Source of the DNA: Pomphorhynchus laevis
Lineage: Eukaryota; Acanthocephala; Palaeacanthocephala; Echinorhynchida; Pomphorhynchidae
Assembly: GCA_012934845.2 (NCBI GenBank)
Contig: WNNJ02000423.1
Location: 62,001 to 126,000 of the forward strand
Length of the DNA: 64,000 nt
Direction of reading: 5' to 3'
Shown here in pieces: positions 53,501 to 64,000 of the stretch. The notes beneath the pieces were generated by a model. That model made no database searches and was not told the origin of the DNA. It saw only the letters and a program-made list of their open reading frames with translations. The number at the start of each line of letters is the position of its first letter. The first letter of the stretch is position 1. A program made the position numbers and the translations under genes.

Positions 53501-56500
53501 AATTTTTTAATATAACAGATTTATGTATTTCCCATGTCCGTTTATTTACAGGTAGTCAAATGAAGTAGCAAATTGTGTTTTATTAATCTTCCGTCAGTAT
53601 TTTAAAATTGTAATACGGTATTAAATATATCATCACATCATAATTATAAATTATTTAATAATTTAATAATATTACAGATATTTGTATTTCTCATGTCCGT
53701 TTATTAACAGTTAGTCAAATGAAGAAGCAAATTGTGTTTTATTGATCCTCCTTCAATATTTCAAAATTGTAATACGTTGTTTAATATATTATCACATCAT
53801 AATTATAAATTATTTATTTTTTTTATTACAGATTTATGTATTTCTTATGTCCGTTTATGAACAGGTAGTCAAATGAAGAAGCATATTGTGTTTTATTAAT
53901 TATACGTCAATATTTTAAAATTGTAACACGTTATTTAATATATTATCACATCATAATTATAAATTATTTTATAATTTTATAATATTACAGATCTATGTAT
54001 TTCTAATGTCCCTTTAATAACAGGTAGTCAAATGAAGAAGCAAATTATGGTTTATTAATCTTGTCTCAACATTTTAAAATATTAATACGTTTTTTAATAT
54101 ATTATCACGTCATAATTATAAATTATTATATAATTTTCTAATATCCCAGATTTACGTATTTCTCATATCCGTTTATTAACAGGTCGTCAAATGAAGAAGC
54201 AAATTGTGTTTTATTAATCCTCGGTTAATATTTTAGAATATTAATACGTTATTTAATATATTATCACATCATAATTATAATTTTTTTTATAATTTTTTAA
54301 TATAACAGATATTTGTATTTCTCATGTCCGTTTATTAACAGGTAGTCAAATAAAGAAGCAAATTGTGTTTTATAAATCTTCCGTCAATATTTTAAAATAT
54401 AAATACGCGTTTGAATATTTTATCACATCATAATTATAAATTTTTTTATAATTTGTTTAAAATTACAGATTTATGTACTTCTCTTGTCCGTTTATTAACA
54501 GTTAGTCAAATGATGAAGCAAATTGTGTTTTATTAATACTCCGTCAATATTTTAAAATATCAATACGTGTTTTAATATATTATCACTGTATAATATTAAA
54601 TTTTTTTTAATTTTAAATTATTACAGATTTGTTGTATTTCTGATGTCCGTTTATTAACAGGTAGTTAAATGAAGAATCGAATTGTGTTTTATTGATCTTG
54701 CCTCAATTTTTTAAAATATTAATACGTTGTTTAATATATTATCAAATCATAATTATAAATTATTTTATAATTTTATAATATTACAGATTTATGTATTTCT
54801 CATATCCGTTTATTAACAGGTAGTCAAATGAAGAAGCAAATTGTGTTTTATTAATCCTCCGTCAATAATTTAAAATATTAATACGTTATTTAATATATTA
54901 TCACAGTATAATATTAAATTATTTTATAATTTTATAATATTACAGATATTTGTATTTCTGATGTTTGTTTATTAACAGGTAGTCAAATGAAGAATCGAAT
55001 TGTGTTTTATTGATCTTGCTCCAATATTTTAAAATATAAATACGTTATTTAATATATTATAACATCATAATTGTAAATTATTTTATAATTTTTTTATATT
55101 ACAGATTGAGATATTTCTCATGTCCGTTTATAAACGGTTATTCAAATGAAGAAGCAAATTGTGTTTTATTGAGCCTCCTTCAATAGTTTAAAATTGTTTT
55201 ATCAATCCTCAGTCAATATTTTAAAACTGTAATACGTTTTTTTTAATATTATCACATCATAAATATAAATTTTTTTGTAATTTTACAATATTACAGATTA
55301 ATGTATTTCTAATGTCCGTTTATTAACATGTAGTCAAATTAAAAACAAATTGTGTTTTATTAATCTTCCGTCAATATTTTAAAATATAAATACGTTATTT
55401 TATATATATTTTCACATCACAATTATAAATTATTTTATAATTTTATGATATTACAGATTTATGTATTTCTTATTTCCGTTTATTAAAAGGTAGTCAAATA
55501 AAGAAGGAAATTGTGTTTTATTGATCTTGCCTAATATTTTAAAATATTAATACGTTGTTTAATATTTTATCACATCATAATTATAAATTTTTTTATAATT
55601 TTATATTTTTACAGATTTATGTGTTTCTCATATCCGTTTATAAACAGGTAGTCAAATGAAGAAGCATATTGTGTTTTATTAATCCTCTTGTAAAATTTTA
55701 AAAATGTAATACGTTTTTTAAAATATTATCACATCATAAATATAAATTATTTTATAATTTTACAATATTACAGATCAATGTATTTCTCATGTCCGTTTAT
55801 TAACAGGTAGTCAAATGAATAAGCAAATTTTTTTTACTAATCCTCCGTCAATATTTTAAAATTGTAATACGTTGTTTAATATATTATCACATCATAATTA
55901 TAAACTTTTGTTTAATTATCTCATATTACAGATATTTGTATTTCTCACGTACGTTTAGTAACAGGTAGTCAAATGAAGAAGAAAATTGTGTTTTATAAGT
56001 CCTCCGTCAATATTTTGAAATTGTAATACGTTGTTAAATATATATTATCACATCATAATAAAATATTATTTTACAATTGTTAAATATAACAGATTTATGT
56101 ATTTTTTATGTTCGTTTATTAACAGGAAGTCAAATGAAGAAGCATATTGTGTTTTATTAATCATCTTGTAATATTTTAAAATTGTAATACGTTTTTTTAA
56201 ATATTATCACATCATAAATATAAATTATTTTATAATTTTACAATATTACAGATTAATGTATTTCTAATGTCCGTTTGTTAACAGGTAGTCAAATTAAGAA
56301 CAAATTGTGTTTTATTAATCTTCCGTCAATATTTTAAAATATTAATGCGTTATTTAATATATTATCACATCATAAGTATAAATTATATTATAATTTTATA
56401 ATATTACAGATTTATGTATTTCTCATATTCGTTTATTAACAGGTTGTCAAATGAAGAAGCAAATTGTGTTTTATTAATCCTCGGTCAATATTTTAAAATT

Positions 56501-59290
56501 GTAGTACGTTATTTAATATATTATCACATAAAAATTATAAATTATTTTATAATTATTTAATATAACAGATTAATGTATTTCTTATGTCGGTTTATTAACA
56601 GGTAGTAAAAAAGAAGAAGCAAATTGTGTTTTATTAATCCTCTTGTAAAATTTTAAAAATGTAATACGTTATTTAAAATATTATCACATCATAAATATAA
56701 ATTATTTTATAATTTTACAATATTACAGATCAATGTATTTCTCATGTCCGTTTATTAACAGGTAGTCAAATGAATAAGCAAATTTTTTTACTAATCCTCT
56801 GTCAATATTTTAAAATTGTAATACGTTGTTTAATATATTATCACATCAAAATAATAAACTTTTTTTTAATTATCTAATATTACATATATTTGTATTTCTC
56901 ACGTACATTTAGTAACAGGTAGTCAAATGAAGAAGCAAATTGTGTTTTATAAGTCCTCAGTCAATATTTTGAAATTGTAATACGTTGTTAAATATATATT
57001 GTCACATCATAATGATAAGTTATTTTATAATTTTATCATATTACAGATTTATGTAATTCTTATGTCCGTTTGTTAACAGGTGGTCAAATGAAGAACAAAT
57101 TGAGTTTTATTTATCCTCCGTCAATATTTTAAGATATTAATACGATATTTAATATATTATCACGGTATAATAATAAATTATCTTATAATTTTGTTATATT
57201 ACAGATTTATGTATTTCGCATGTACGTTTATTAACAGGTAGTCAAATAAAGAAGCAAATTGTGGTTTATTGATCTTGCCCCAATATTTTAAAAAATTAAT
57301 ACGTTATTTAATATATTATCACATCAAAATTATAAATTATCCTTTAATTATTTAATATAACAGATTTATGTATTTCTTATGTCCGTTTATAAACAGGTAG
57401 TCAAATGAAGAAGCAAATTGTGTTTTATTAATCCTCCGTCAATATTTTAAAATTGTAATACCTTGTTTAATATATTATCACATCACAATTATATTTTTTT
57501 TTATTATCTAATATTACAGATTTATGTATTTCTCATGTCCGTTTATTTACAGGTAGTCAAATGAAGAAGCAAATTGTGTTTTATTGATCTTGCCCCAATA
57601 TTTTAAAATATTAATAATTATTTAATATATTATCACATCAGAATTTTAAATTATTTTATAATTTTTTAATATTTAAGATTTATGTATTTCTCATGTCCGT
57701 TTATTAACAGTTTGTCAAATAAAAAAGCAAATTGTGTTTTTGTATTGATCCTCTGTCAATATTTTAAAATTGTAATACGTTATTTAATATATTATCACAT
57801 CATAATTATAAATTATTTTATAATTTTATAATTTTACAGATTTATGTATTTCTCATATCCGTTAATTAACAGTTAGTCAAATGAAGAAGCAAATTTGTTT
57901 TATTGATCTTGCCCCAATATTTAAAAATTGTTATAGGGTTTTTAATATATTATCACATCACAATTATAAATTATTTTATAATTTTATAATATTACTGATT
58001 TATTTATTACTTATGTCCGTTTATTAACAGGTAGTCAAATGAAGAAGCAAATTGTGTATTATTAATTCTCCGTCAATATTTTAAAATTGTAATACATTTT
58101 TTAATATATTGTCAAATAATAATTAAATTATTTTTTAATTTATTTATATTACAGATTTATGTATTTCTTATGTCCGTTTATTAACAGGTAGTCAAATGAA
58201 GAAGCAAATTGTGTTTTATTAAACCTCCGTGAATATTTTAAAATTGTAATACGGTATTTAATATATTATCACATCACAATTATAAATTATTTTATACTTT
58301 TGTAATATTACAGATTTTGTGTATTTCTCACATCCGTTTATTAACATATAGTCAAATAAAGAAGCAAATTGTGTTTTATTAATACTCTGTAAATATTTTA
58401 AAATTTAAATACGGTATTTAATATATTACCACATCATAATTATTAATTATTTTTTAATTTTTTAATATCACAGATTTATGTATTTCTTATGTCCGTTTAT
58501 TAACTGGTAGTCAAATATAAAAGCAAATTGAGTTTTATTGATCTTGCCCCAATATTTTATAATTGTAATAAGTGGTTTAATATATTATCACATCATAATT
58601 ATAAATTATATTATAATTTTACAATATTACAGATTTATGTATTTCTCATGTCCGTATATTAACAGGTAGTCAAATGAAGAAGCAAATTTTGTTTTATTAA
58701 TCCTCCGTAATATTTTCATATATTTATAAGTTGTTTAATATATTATCAAATCACAATTATAAATTATTTTAAAATTTTTTATTACACTGACGGATATATA
58801 GTGAAAAAGGCTCGGGCTTACTCACCATTGTGTTAGATTAGTTGGAAGAGGAAGCCAGCCTTGACAGAGCTAGGTGCGGGAAGGTTGCCCTTCCCACCAC
58901 TAGCCCCATCCAAGGTCGGAACTCCAAGAGCAATATCTTCATTTCCCTTCGAGGCCTTCTCTTTCAGCAATTTCCCCATCGTCAGTGGGAACTGTATGTG
59001 CCGAGGCACCGCGTTTCTTCGATTTCTGCTTCACCATCATTTATTGTAGCGGAACGGAGGCTGATCCAAGGAACGCCGCCAAAAGGGGATATCATTTGCT
59101 ATATCTGTGTTAGTATAACTTTTTTATTGTTATCTATCAAGTATATAATGTCCGAGTTGGACATCTTGTTTGATGGGGTAGCAATGGATGCGAAGCTTTT
59201 TACAATAGGAGTGGAATAATCAGAGTATATTTCTTGAAATATTTAAAGACTCTACATCAACGGAAACACGCTGGGTGGTCTCCTCCGCAA

Positions 59291-59640
59291 TTAACGCAAG
59301 CTGGGGGGCACACACCTCTCCCCCTTAGATATAGCGACGCATATGGGCAGACTACAAACATCGCAGGATTTTTCGCGTGAACAGGAGGAGGCCCAGTGCC
59401 CCCAACTGTGGCATGAGTAGCAGTGTGGGAATGTGTAGGAGTCTTGATAGGTTATACCCCAAGAAGGGGTTAGTAGCAACCGTTGAAAGCAACTGAGCGT
59501 TGTCTAAATCAGCTGTGCAGAAGGCTAACGGTAGTATGTCTCCAGTCTTAGATTTTACCTCTCTGATAGAATGTAGTTTAAAGGTCTTCCGTAGAAGGAC
59601 CAAATCCTCCTCTTCTAAGTGAAGAGGGTAGTTCAATATC
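59291..59640 (-). pseudogene. LINE-B ORF1, middle and zinc-knuckle part
   Basis: Two overlapping frames. One reads YPLHLEEEDLVLLRKTFKLH, IREVKSKTGDILPLAFCTAD, NAQLLSTVATNPFLGYNL (equivalent to LINE-A's ATEEDIIALTSEFKIHNIRP to CNPFLGYNL). The other reads FPHCYSCHSWGHWASSC, a CX2CX4HX4C knuckle, and KSCDVCSLPIC. A single frame change separates them near 59465. Confidence 0.75.
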
Positions 59641-59930
59641 TTTAATGCCGCCTGTATAGTCTTAAGTAATAAAGTACCATATGGTAGAGTTTTTGCTTGA
59701 AAAATACTTCGAATGATTCCATTAAGGCAAAGGAAGCAAATGCGACTTTCACTTGATTTTCTTAGGTTCTAACAGAGTTAAAGACTACTCTCCCAGAGTA
59801 GTAATGTACAAAATTCCGGAGAAATACTGTAAGTAGTCTATGCCTTTCAATAGGCTTTAAGACTGTGATTATAACCAAATTATTTTGTTTCGGTATCGAG
59901 TGGAGTTCCCCCGAGTCAATTAGAATTAAC

Positions 59931-60202
59931 AACAAATTTACTAACCTGTGGATCGAGTAATGACGACGAAGAAAAAGTTACAATACCTTTTTCTTGAGAA
60001 TTTGCTCCAAAAACATTAAATTCTGAAGTGTTTTTGCAGGAGCTTTGAAGCTCCGACGCACAATTTTACTAACAAATTTACTAACCTGTGGATCGAGTAA
60101 TGACGACGAAGAAAAAGTTACAATACCTTTTTCTTGAGAATTTGCTCCAAAAACATTAAATTCTGAAGTGTTTTTTGCAGGAGCTTTGAAGCTCCGACGC
60201 AC
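59931..60202. repeat. 140-bp tandem duplication in LINE-B 5' part
   Basis: A 140-bp unit beginning AACAAATTTACTAACCTGTG occurs twice (59931-60070 and 60071-60202), nearly identical. It duplicates the N-terminal coding part of LINE-B ORF1, so the minus-strand frame reads RRSFKAPAK twice. Confidence 0.9.
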
Positions 60203-60250
60203 AAAAAGCTGTTACTCGTACACATTTTTTCCATTACATCAACAGAAAAT

Positions 60251-61366
60251 ATGGAGCTTAATATCAAGGCATACAAAATGAAAAAGTCAAGCAGTCAAAA
60301 ATTTACCATCGGTGCTTTAAACAACTTACAAAATCAAGCTAATATGGAACGGAACTCAGGTATTTCCAATGTAACATCGAATTTTCAAGCCAAAGAAAAC
60401 AAGGTTAGTCCTATTTCGTCTAATTTTTTAATCTCAAGCACGGATGGAGAACTCCCTCCTGTGCCTAAAGTGGTGAATCTGGTAATAATCAGACTTCTTC
60501 AACCATTTGAAAGGAAGAATCTTTTCAATATTTTTCTGAGAGAGTTTACAAGCTCTTATAAAAAGAGAATTCTATTTAATTCGATAAAATATTTAGATTC
60601 CGAAATCCGGGTTTCTTTCAGCTCTCCAGATCTGGCAGCATCGTACCTAGAATTTTTCGAAACACACCTAAAAGAATTTGGGTCAACTACTTACAGGCCT
60701 ATTCAGGCGACTTTGAAAATTAATAATTTTCCGCCCTTCGCAACGGAGGAAGATATCATTGCTCTCACATCTGAGTTCAAAATTCATAATATTCGCCCAA
60801 TCCTGGGCAAGAAAGGCCAGGCTATACCAATAGCATTCTGTTCTACCGCAGTCGATCAGGCGGAATGTCTGGCTAAAAGCAAATGTAACCCCTTTCTGGG
60901 GTACAATCTTTCTTTCAATATCGTAGATGCTGATGACTTAACATACCCCCATTGCAATGGGTGCCACCTCTGGGGGCACTGGTCCTCGAACTGTACTAGG
61001 CCCCATACGTGTGGGGTTTGCAGCTCTTCCGAAGTCCATGAGGGGAAATGTTCTCTCCCCCCTCTGTGTTCCAATTGTGGTGGTCAGCACCCGGCCTGGT
61101 CTATAAGATGTCCTATCTTCAAAGAATACAAATTAAGGCATTGTGGGGCACCGGTCAAACCGACCCACTTTGCCGCTGCCAGCTTATCCAATTCAAACGG
61201 TTATGGTATGTCGGACACCGACATTTTCAAAATTGTTGACGCAAGACTACAGATATATAAAGACGAGATTCGAGCCTTAACGAACCATCTGATAGCGAAA
61301 TTCGAGGAGTCCCGTTCTCCTCCATCGACGATTCTTACCTCTTCAAAGAGAGCCCCCCCGTTCTAA
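60251..61366 (+). CDS. LINE-A ORF1, second copy, frameshifted near the end
   Basis: 371 residues as open. The first roughly 14 (MELNIKAYKMKKSS) come from flanking DNA; the first Met within the element is MERNSGISN at 60343. It contains the same RNA-binding middle and three Cys/His knuckles as copy 3, with a few substitutions (SITYRPIQ to STTYRPIQ, AWSRRCP to AWSIRCP). Seven C at 61353-61359 shift the frame so it ends RAPPF. With six C it would run to TAG at 61539-61541. Confidence 0.85.
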   Translation: MELNIKAYKMKKSSSQKFTIGALNNLQNQANMERNSGISNVTSNFQAKENKVSPISSNFLISSTDGELPPVPKVVNLVIIRLLQPFERKNLFNIFLREFTSSYKKRILFNSIKYLDSEIRVSFSSPDLAASYLEFFETHLKEFGSTTYRPIQATLKINNFPPFATEEDIIALTSEFKIHNIRPILGKKGQAIPIAFCSTAVDQAECLAKSKCNPFLGYNLSFNIVDADDLTYPHCNGCHLWGHWSSNCTRPHTCGVCSSSEVHEGKCSLPPLCSNCGGQHPAWSIRCPIFKEYKLRHCGAPVKPTHFAAASLSNSNGYGMSDTDIFKIVDARLQIYKDEIRALTNHLIAKFEESRSPPSTILTSSKRAPPF

Positions 61367-64000
61367 GAAGAGATCATCTTCTAAACAAAAGTTGGCTTCC
61401 TTGAAGTTGGCAAAGAAAGATGATATATGCTGGGAGTTGTTGGCCTCAAAGGGAGATGAAGATAATGCCGGTGGGCAAGTGTCTTCTCCTGATAGGGCTG
61501 GGAGTGAGAAGGGCAACTTTCTCTCTCCTAGTTTCTGCTAGGAGGTAGGCATCCCACTCCAGCTGTCGTAACACAATGCAAAGTAGTCAAGAGCCTTTTT
61601 CACTGAATATACTTCAGTGGAATTCGGGAGGTGCTTCTGCTCTTAGCCTTCTATCTGGTAGAGATGCGGATGTTATAGTCCTTCAGGAGACGCGGTCTAT
61701 CCGTATCCCCCAGGACATTACTCGATTTATCCCCAAGCATATTTACACCCACTTCACTCCGTACATAACCCCTCCTCACGCATCTTCATCTCAAGGTCTT
61801 TTAACCCTAGTTAAATGCTCCTTAAGATCATCCCTTCTTTTAAACTATTCTTGTCCAGCCCTGTCTTGTTTAGCTGTTTCACTTTGTAAGAATGGTAAAC
61901 GTATCAGCCTAGCCAATATCTATATTAGGCCAGGGGAAATTCACAAAAACCGTGATCTCCTGGACCGTATCTTGGGTAGTGGCTATGACATGTTACTCGG
62001 TGACTTCAACGACAGAGCTGGTCGTTGGATTAATGCAGCACTCCGCAGAGCCAGGAACGATTACCTTATTCACAAACCACCGTCCCCAACTTTTCATTGC
62101 TCAACAACTAATTCTCTCCTCGACATATTACTGCTTCATAAGATGTGGTTGTTGAAACCCATCTGTACTGAGCAGTCGCGCCAAAAACAGACCATCTCTC
62201 ATGACCTAATTCGTTGGCGGATAGAGGAAGATACGTTGCTTAGAAGGAGGTTTCACTTTGATCCCATCAGAGTGGCTTTCTTTCAGGCGGCTATCCAACA
62301 CTTCCCCAGAATTGGTAATGAGAATTTGACCGAATTTAATTCCTTCCTCTCCTCGCAAGCTACCGCGTTTCTTTCGACTACCTATAAAGGTCATATTTAC
62401 AATCCCACTCCAACAAAACTCAAGGTTTTGGCTAAAATGCTACGTCTTCCCAATGTCTCTGTTTCCGCCAGGCAGGCCATCTCGAATGAATACTGGAGCA
62501 CTAGATATAGGTTCCAGCTGAGCAGGGATAAGGCGAACATCGCTCACCTTAACCCTTCTCAGTCTTCCTTCTGGAAGATATTCAAGAAGGAGAAGTTTGT
62601 CTGTTGGAAGGATAGAGCTTTGGGTTGGATTGGTAGTATAGGCCTTGATAATGTTTTGAAGGAGTCACTATCCCTACATAATTATGGAGCCACTCAATCT
62701 CCCCAACCAATCCCGCCTTGGGGTGTCTCCAGGAGCAGGGACTTATCTGTTACAGATATCCTTAACTCCTGGGGGCCACTTCCGGGCACCTCTAAATCCG
62801 TCGCTCCACTATCTTCTCGAGTCTGTCAGCTTTTGACAGCCGATCAAAGAAGAGAAGTGGCCGTCACAATGCTTTTAGCCTCACCATCCGATGTAGCCGG
62901 CATCAATATTAGTCGTAGAATTTTCTTACCAAAGCATAGTCCGGTTTCATGTCCCAAAGATCTGCGTCCCATTTCGATTCAAAACTCCCTCATCTCCATC
63001 TACGAAAAAGCGCTTGCGCGTAGAATCCGCGACCATTTAAGTAGGCGTAATTTGATCCCACCGAGTTTTCACGGGTTTGTCAAGGGACGCTCGGTTCATT
63101 CAGCAATAGGTGAAGTGCATCAGTTTTGTAGGGATAATAGCCATCAACTAGCTGTGGCTGTTTTCCTTGACTTTTCTGCTGCATTTGACCGCATTTCCAT
63201 TCCCTTTGTTATCTCCTCTCTCAGGTCACTCGGGTTGCCTGCGAGAATTGTTAACAGGGTGGAGATATTACTGTTTACCAAGAGGTTCTACTATGAAGAC
63301 GACCCTGATGCGTGTCAGTTCTTCCCTATTACAGGTGTGCCCCAAGGATCCCCACTTTCTCCTATCTTATTTCTTGCTGCCTCCATTGTACTATTCAAGA
63401 ATTTTAAACGTGATCAACATCTAGTGGTATACGCTGATGATACCACGGCCCTGTTCTCTGGACGCAGGTGCAAAGATGTCGCTTCAGACATCAGCCGTTT
63501 CTTTTTAAGATTAACAGACCAGCTGACCCTATCCAATCTTATTTTAAATTCATCCAAATCGCAGGTAGTTGTCTTTCATGGCACCCCTGCGACAAAGAAA
63601 AAATTAAAGAGACTAGCACTCTCAGCTCTATCTTCTATATTGACTAATCAACCACTCCCTACCTTCACAAGTCGAGTAAAATACCTAGGGTTCACTGTTA
63701 CGGTGAACTGGTCGGCGAAAGCTGACCTGGATAGACTTAAACGTATCCTGAAGAAAGCTAGGTGGGCCCTGAAACGGGCTCAGCATCTGTCGTTGAATGG
63801 GAAAACCCAAGTGCGCCTCTGGGGTACTTGGGCTATCTCGGGATTAGTCTTCTTTTCGAGAGGACGTCCTCCAGAGCAAAGACTAAGGTTTCTCAAGCTC
63901 CTAATCTCGCGATTACCGCGCATAGTCCGCCTACATTGGATTATTCGGGGGGTGATAGACCCCGGGTGGTTCAGTCGAAGAGCGGCGTGTTGGATGTGCT
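60288..64000 (+). mobile_element. LINE-A copy 6, near full length, runs off the window
   Basis: Near-identical to the 24.7-kb copy from CAAGCAGTCAAAAATTTACC (60288) to the window end, with only scattered substitutions and a 2-bp length difference in the ORF1 poly-C run. The upstream 40 bp differ from copy 3, so 60288 marks the shared 5' boundary. The last roughly 35 bp of ORF2 and the 3' UTR lie outside the window. It sits back to back with LINE-B. Confidence 0.92.
61576..64000 (+). CDS. LINE-A ORF2, second copy, open to the window end
   Basis: The frame from ATG 61576 stays open for all 2425 bp shown (about 808 of 819 expected residues), offset by exactly 35594 bp from the intact copy with no indel. 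All motifs are kept: endonuclease ILQWNSGG, LQETRSIRI, GDFNDRAGRW (Thr to Ala), and polymerase FLDFSAAFDR, GVPQGSPLSP, VVYADDTTAL. At the very end WISW is replaced by WMC. The copy could encode an active enzyme if the last codons outside the window are sound. Confidence 0.9.
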   Translation, partial: MQSSQEPFSLNILQWNSGGASALSLLSGRDADVIVLQETRSIRIPQDITRFIPKHIYTHFTPYITPPHASSSQGLLTLVKCSLRSSLLLNYSCPALSCLAVSLCKNGKRISLANIYIRPGEIHKNRDLLDRILGSGYDMLLGDFNDRAGRWINAALRRARNDYLIHKPPSPTFHCSTTNSLLDILLLHKMWLLKPICTEQSRQKQTISHDLIRWRIEEDTLLRRRFHFDPIRVAFFQAAIQHFPRIGNENLTEFNSFLSSQATAFLSTTYKGHIYNPTPTKLKVLAKMLRLPNVSVSARQAISNEYWSTRYRFQLSRDKANIAHLNPSQSSFWKIFKKEKFVCWKDRALGWIGSIGLDNVLKESLSLHNYGATQSPQPIPPWGVSRSRDLSVTDILNSWGPLPGTSKSVAPLSSRVCQLLTADQRREVAVTMLLASPSDVAGINISRRIFLPKHSPVSCPKDLRPISIQNSLISIYEKALARRIRDHLSRRNLIPPSFHGFVKGRSVHSAIGEVHQFCRDNSHQLAVAVFLDFSAAFDRISIPFVISSLRSLGLPARIVNRVEILLFTKRFYYEDDPDACQFFPITGVPQGSPLSPILFLAASIVLFKNFKRDQHLVVYADDTTALFSGRRCKDVASDISRFFLRLTDQLTLSNLILNSSKSQVVVFHGTPATKKKLKRLALSALSSILTNQPLPTFTSRVKYLGFTVTVNWSAKADLDRLKRILKKARWALKRAQHLSLNGKTQVRLWGTWAISGLVFFSRGRPPEQRLRFLKLLISRLPRIVRLHWIIRGVIDPGWFSRRAACWMC

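Larger units (their letters stand above)
41085..58783 (+). repeat. Satellite array, 159-bp monomer, about 110 copies
   Basis: Head-to-tail monomers of 159 bp; three successive TATGTATTTC boxes lie at 41211, 41370 and 41529. Most conserved is the stretch ATTACAGATTTATGTATTTC, TCATGTCCGTTTATTAACAG, GTAGTCAAATGAAGAAGCAA, ATTGTGTTTTATT. A variable block comes in two main versions: type A (GATCTTGCCCCAATATTTT then AAAATATTAATACG) and type B (AATCCTCCGTCAATATTTT then AAAATTGTAATACG), mixed rather than strictly alternating. The only large interruption is at 50236-50582. The monomer length is near one nucleosome and the array is over 17 kb, which suits centromeric or other constitutive heterochromatin. 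Small frames inside it are by-products. Confidence 0.97.
58784..60240 (-). mobile_element. LINE-B: relative of LINE-A, cut off in ORF2
   Basis: Minus-strand homolog of LINE-A with clear divergence. ORF1 runs from about 60200 down to 58845 and shows the same order: NTSEFNVFGANSQEKG start, LHLEEEDLVLLRKTFKLHSI, CYSCHSWGHWASSC knuckle, PACVNCGGDHPACF, and a tail. ORF2 starts at ATG 58828 (VSKPEPFSLYIRQCN), matching LINE-A's SSQEPFSLNILQWN, but stops after about 15 codons at the satellite border. A LINE missing its 3' part is unusual, since insertions lose the 5' end; the satellite junction removed it. ORF1 has several frame changes and stops. Confidence 0.8.

Noticed and set aside
41085-58783. 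CRISPR-like regular repeats
   Set aside because: The period is a 159-bp continuous satellite without spacers, in a eukaryotic context with LINEs.
58842-59219. A 125-residue plus-strand frame
   Set aside because: It is antisense to the LINE-B ORF1 tail, which aligns with LINE-A on the minus strand.

Overview
The window looks like heterochromatic, strongly AT-rich DNA from an invertebrate animal. No complete host gene is visible. Nearly everything recognisable is a retroelement or satellite: two RTE-type LINE families, a Jockey/R1-like LINE family with zinc-knuckle ORF1, a CR1-like LINE, Penelope-like elements (PLEs), an orphan reverse-transcriptase element, a tRNA-derived SINE and one very long satellite. 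One RTE tail resembles elements I know from nematodes, which hints at that phylum, but the sequence cannot settle it. No rRNA, intact tRNA, CRISPR, retrovirus, LTR element or Polinton was recognised.

Layout. 1-3.7 kb: LINE debris, a 15-bp minisatellite and a minus-strand CR1-like LINE. 4.0-6.8 kb: a decayed minus-strand reverse-transcriptase element and a LINE-A fragment. 7.5-7.75 kb: the only host-like coding piece, a LIM-domain tail with one frameshift. 9.5-11.6 kb: a SINE with a hammerhead-like core, then a head-to-tail array of about 464-bp units, each closed by a hammerhead ribozyme. 11.5-14.5 kb: a 5'-truncated RTE LINE joined to that array and ending in (TA)n. 14.6-19 kb: short structured repeats and a minus-strand PLE with tandem 3' ends. 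19.1-20.6 kb: a cluster of snap-back hairpins. 21.3-28.5 kb: two LINE-A copies, one internally deleted and one nearly full length (ORF1 404 aa, ORF2 819 aa). 29-36.2 kb: a LINE-A scrap, a second RTE-type LINE and two more PLE pieces. 38.1-38.6 kb: an RTE tail with target-site duplication. 39.05-41.06 kb: a mixed-orientation repeat family ('U') with a conserved structured motif. 41.08-58.78 kb: about 110 copies of a 159-bp satellite, interrupted once by a U-related insert ending in a 56-bp perfect palindrome. 58.8-60.2 kb: a LINE-B fragment cut off by the satellite. 60.3-64 kb: a second near-identical LINE-A running off the window.

The most interesting signal is small self-cleaving RNA motifs in several unrelated contexts: the 464-bp array, the SINE, two PLE-like flanks, and two repeat families (U and V) with the same core blocks in permuted order. 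The first array unit begins within a base of the predicted cleavage site, as expected if RNA processed by the ribozyme was reverse transcribed. This fits a retrozyme (a non-autonomous hammerhead retroelement) living beside PLEs. The second theme is snap-back mutation: many perfect inverted repeats with 0-9-nt loops, one clearly created inside a satellite monomer.
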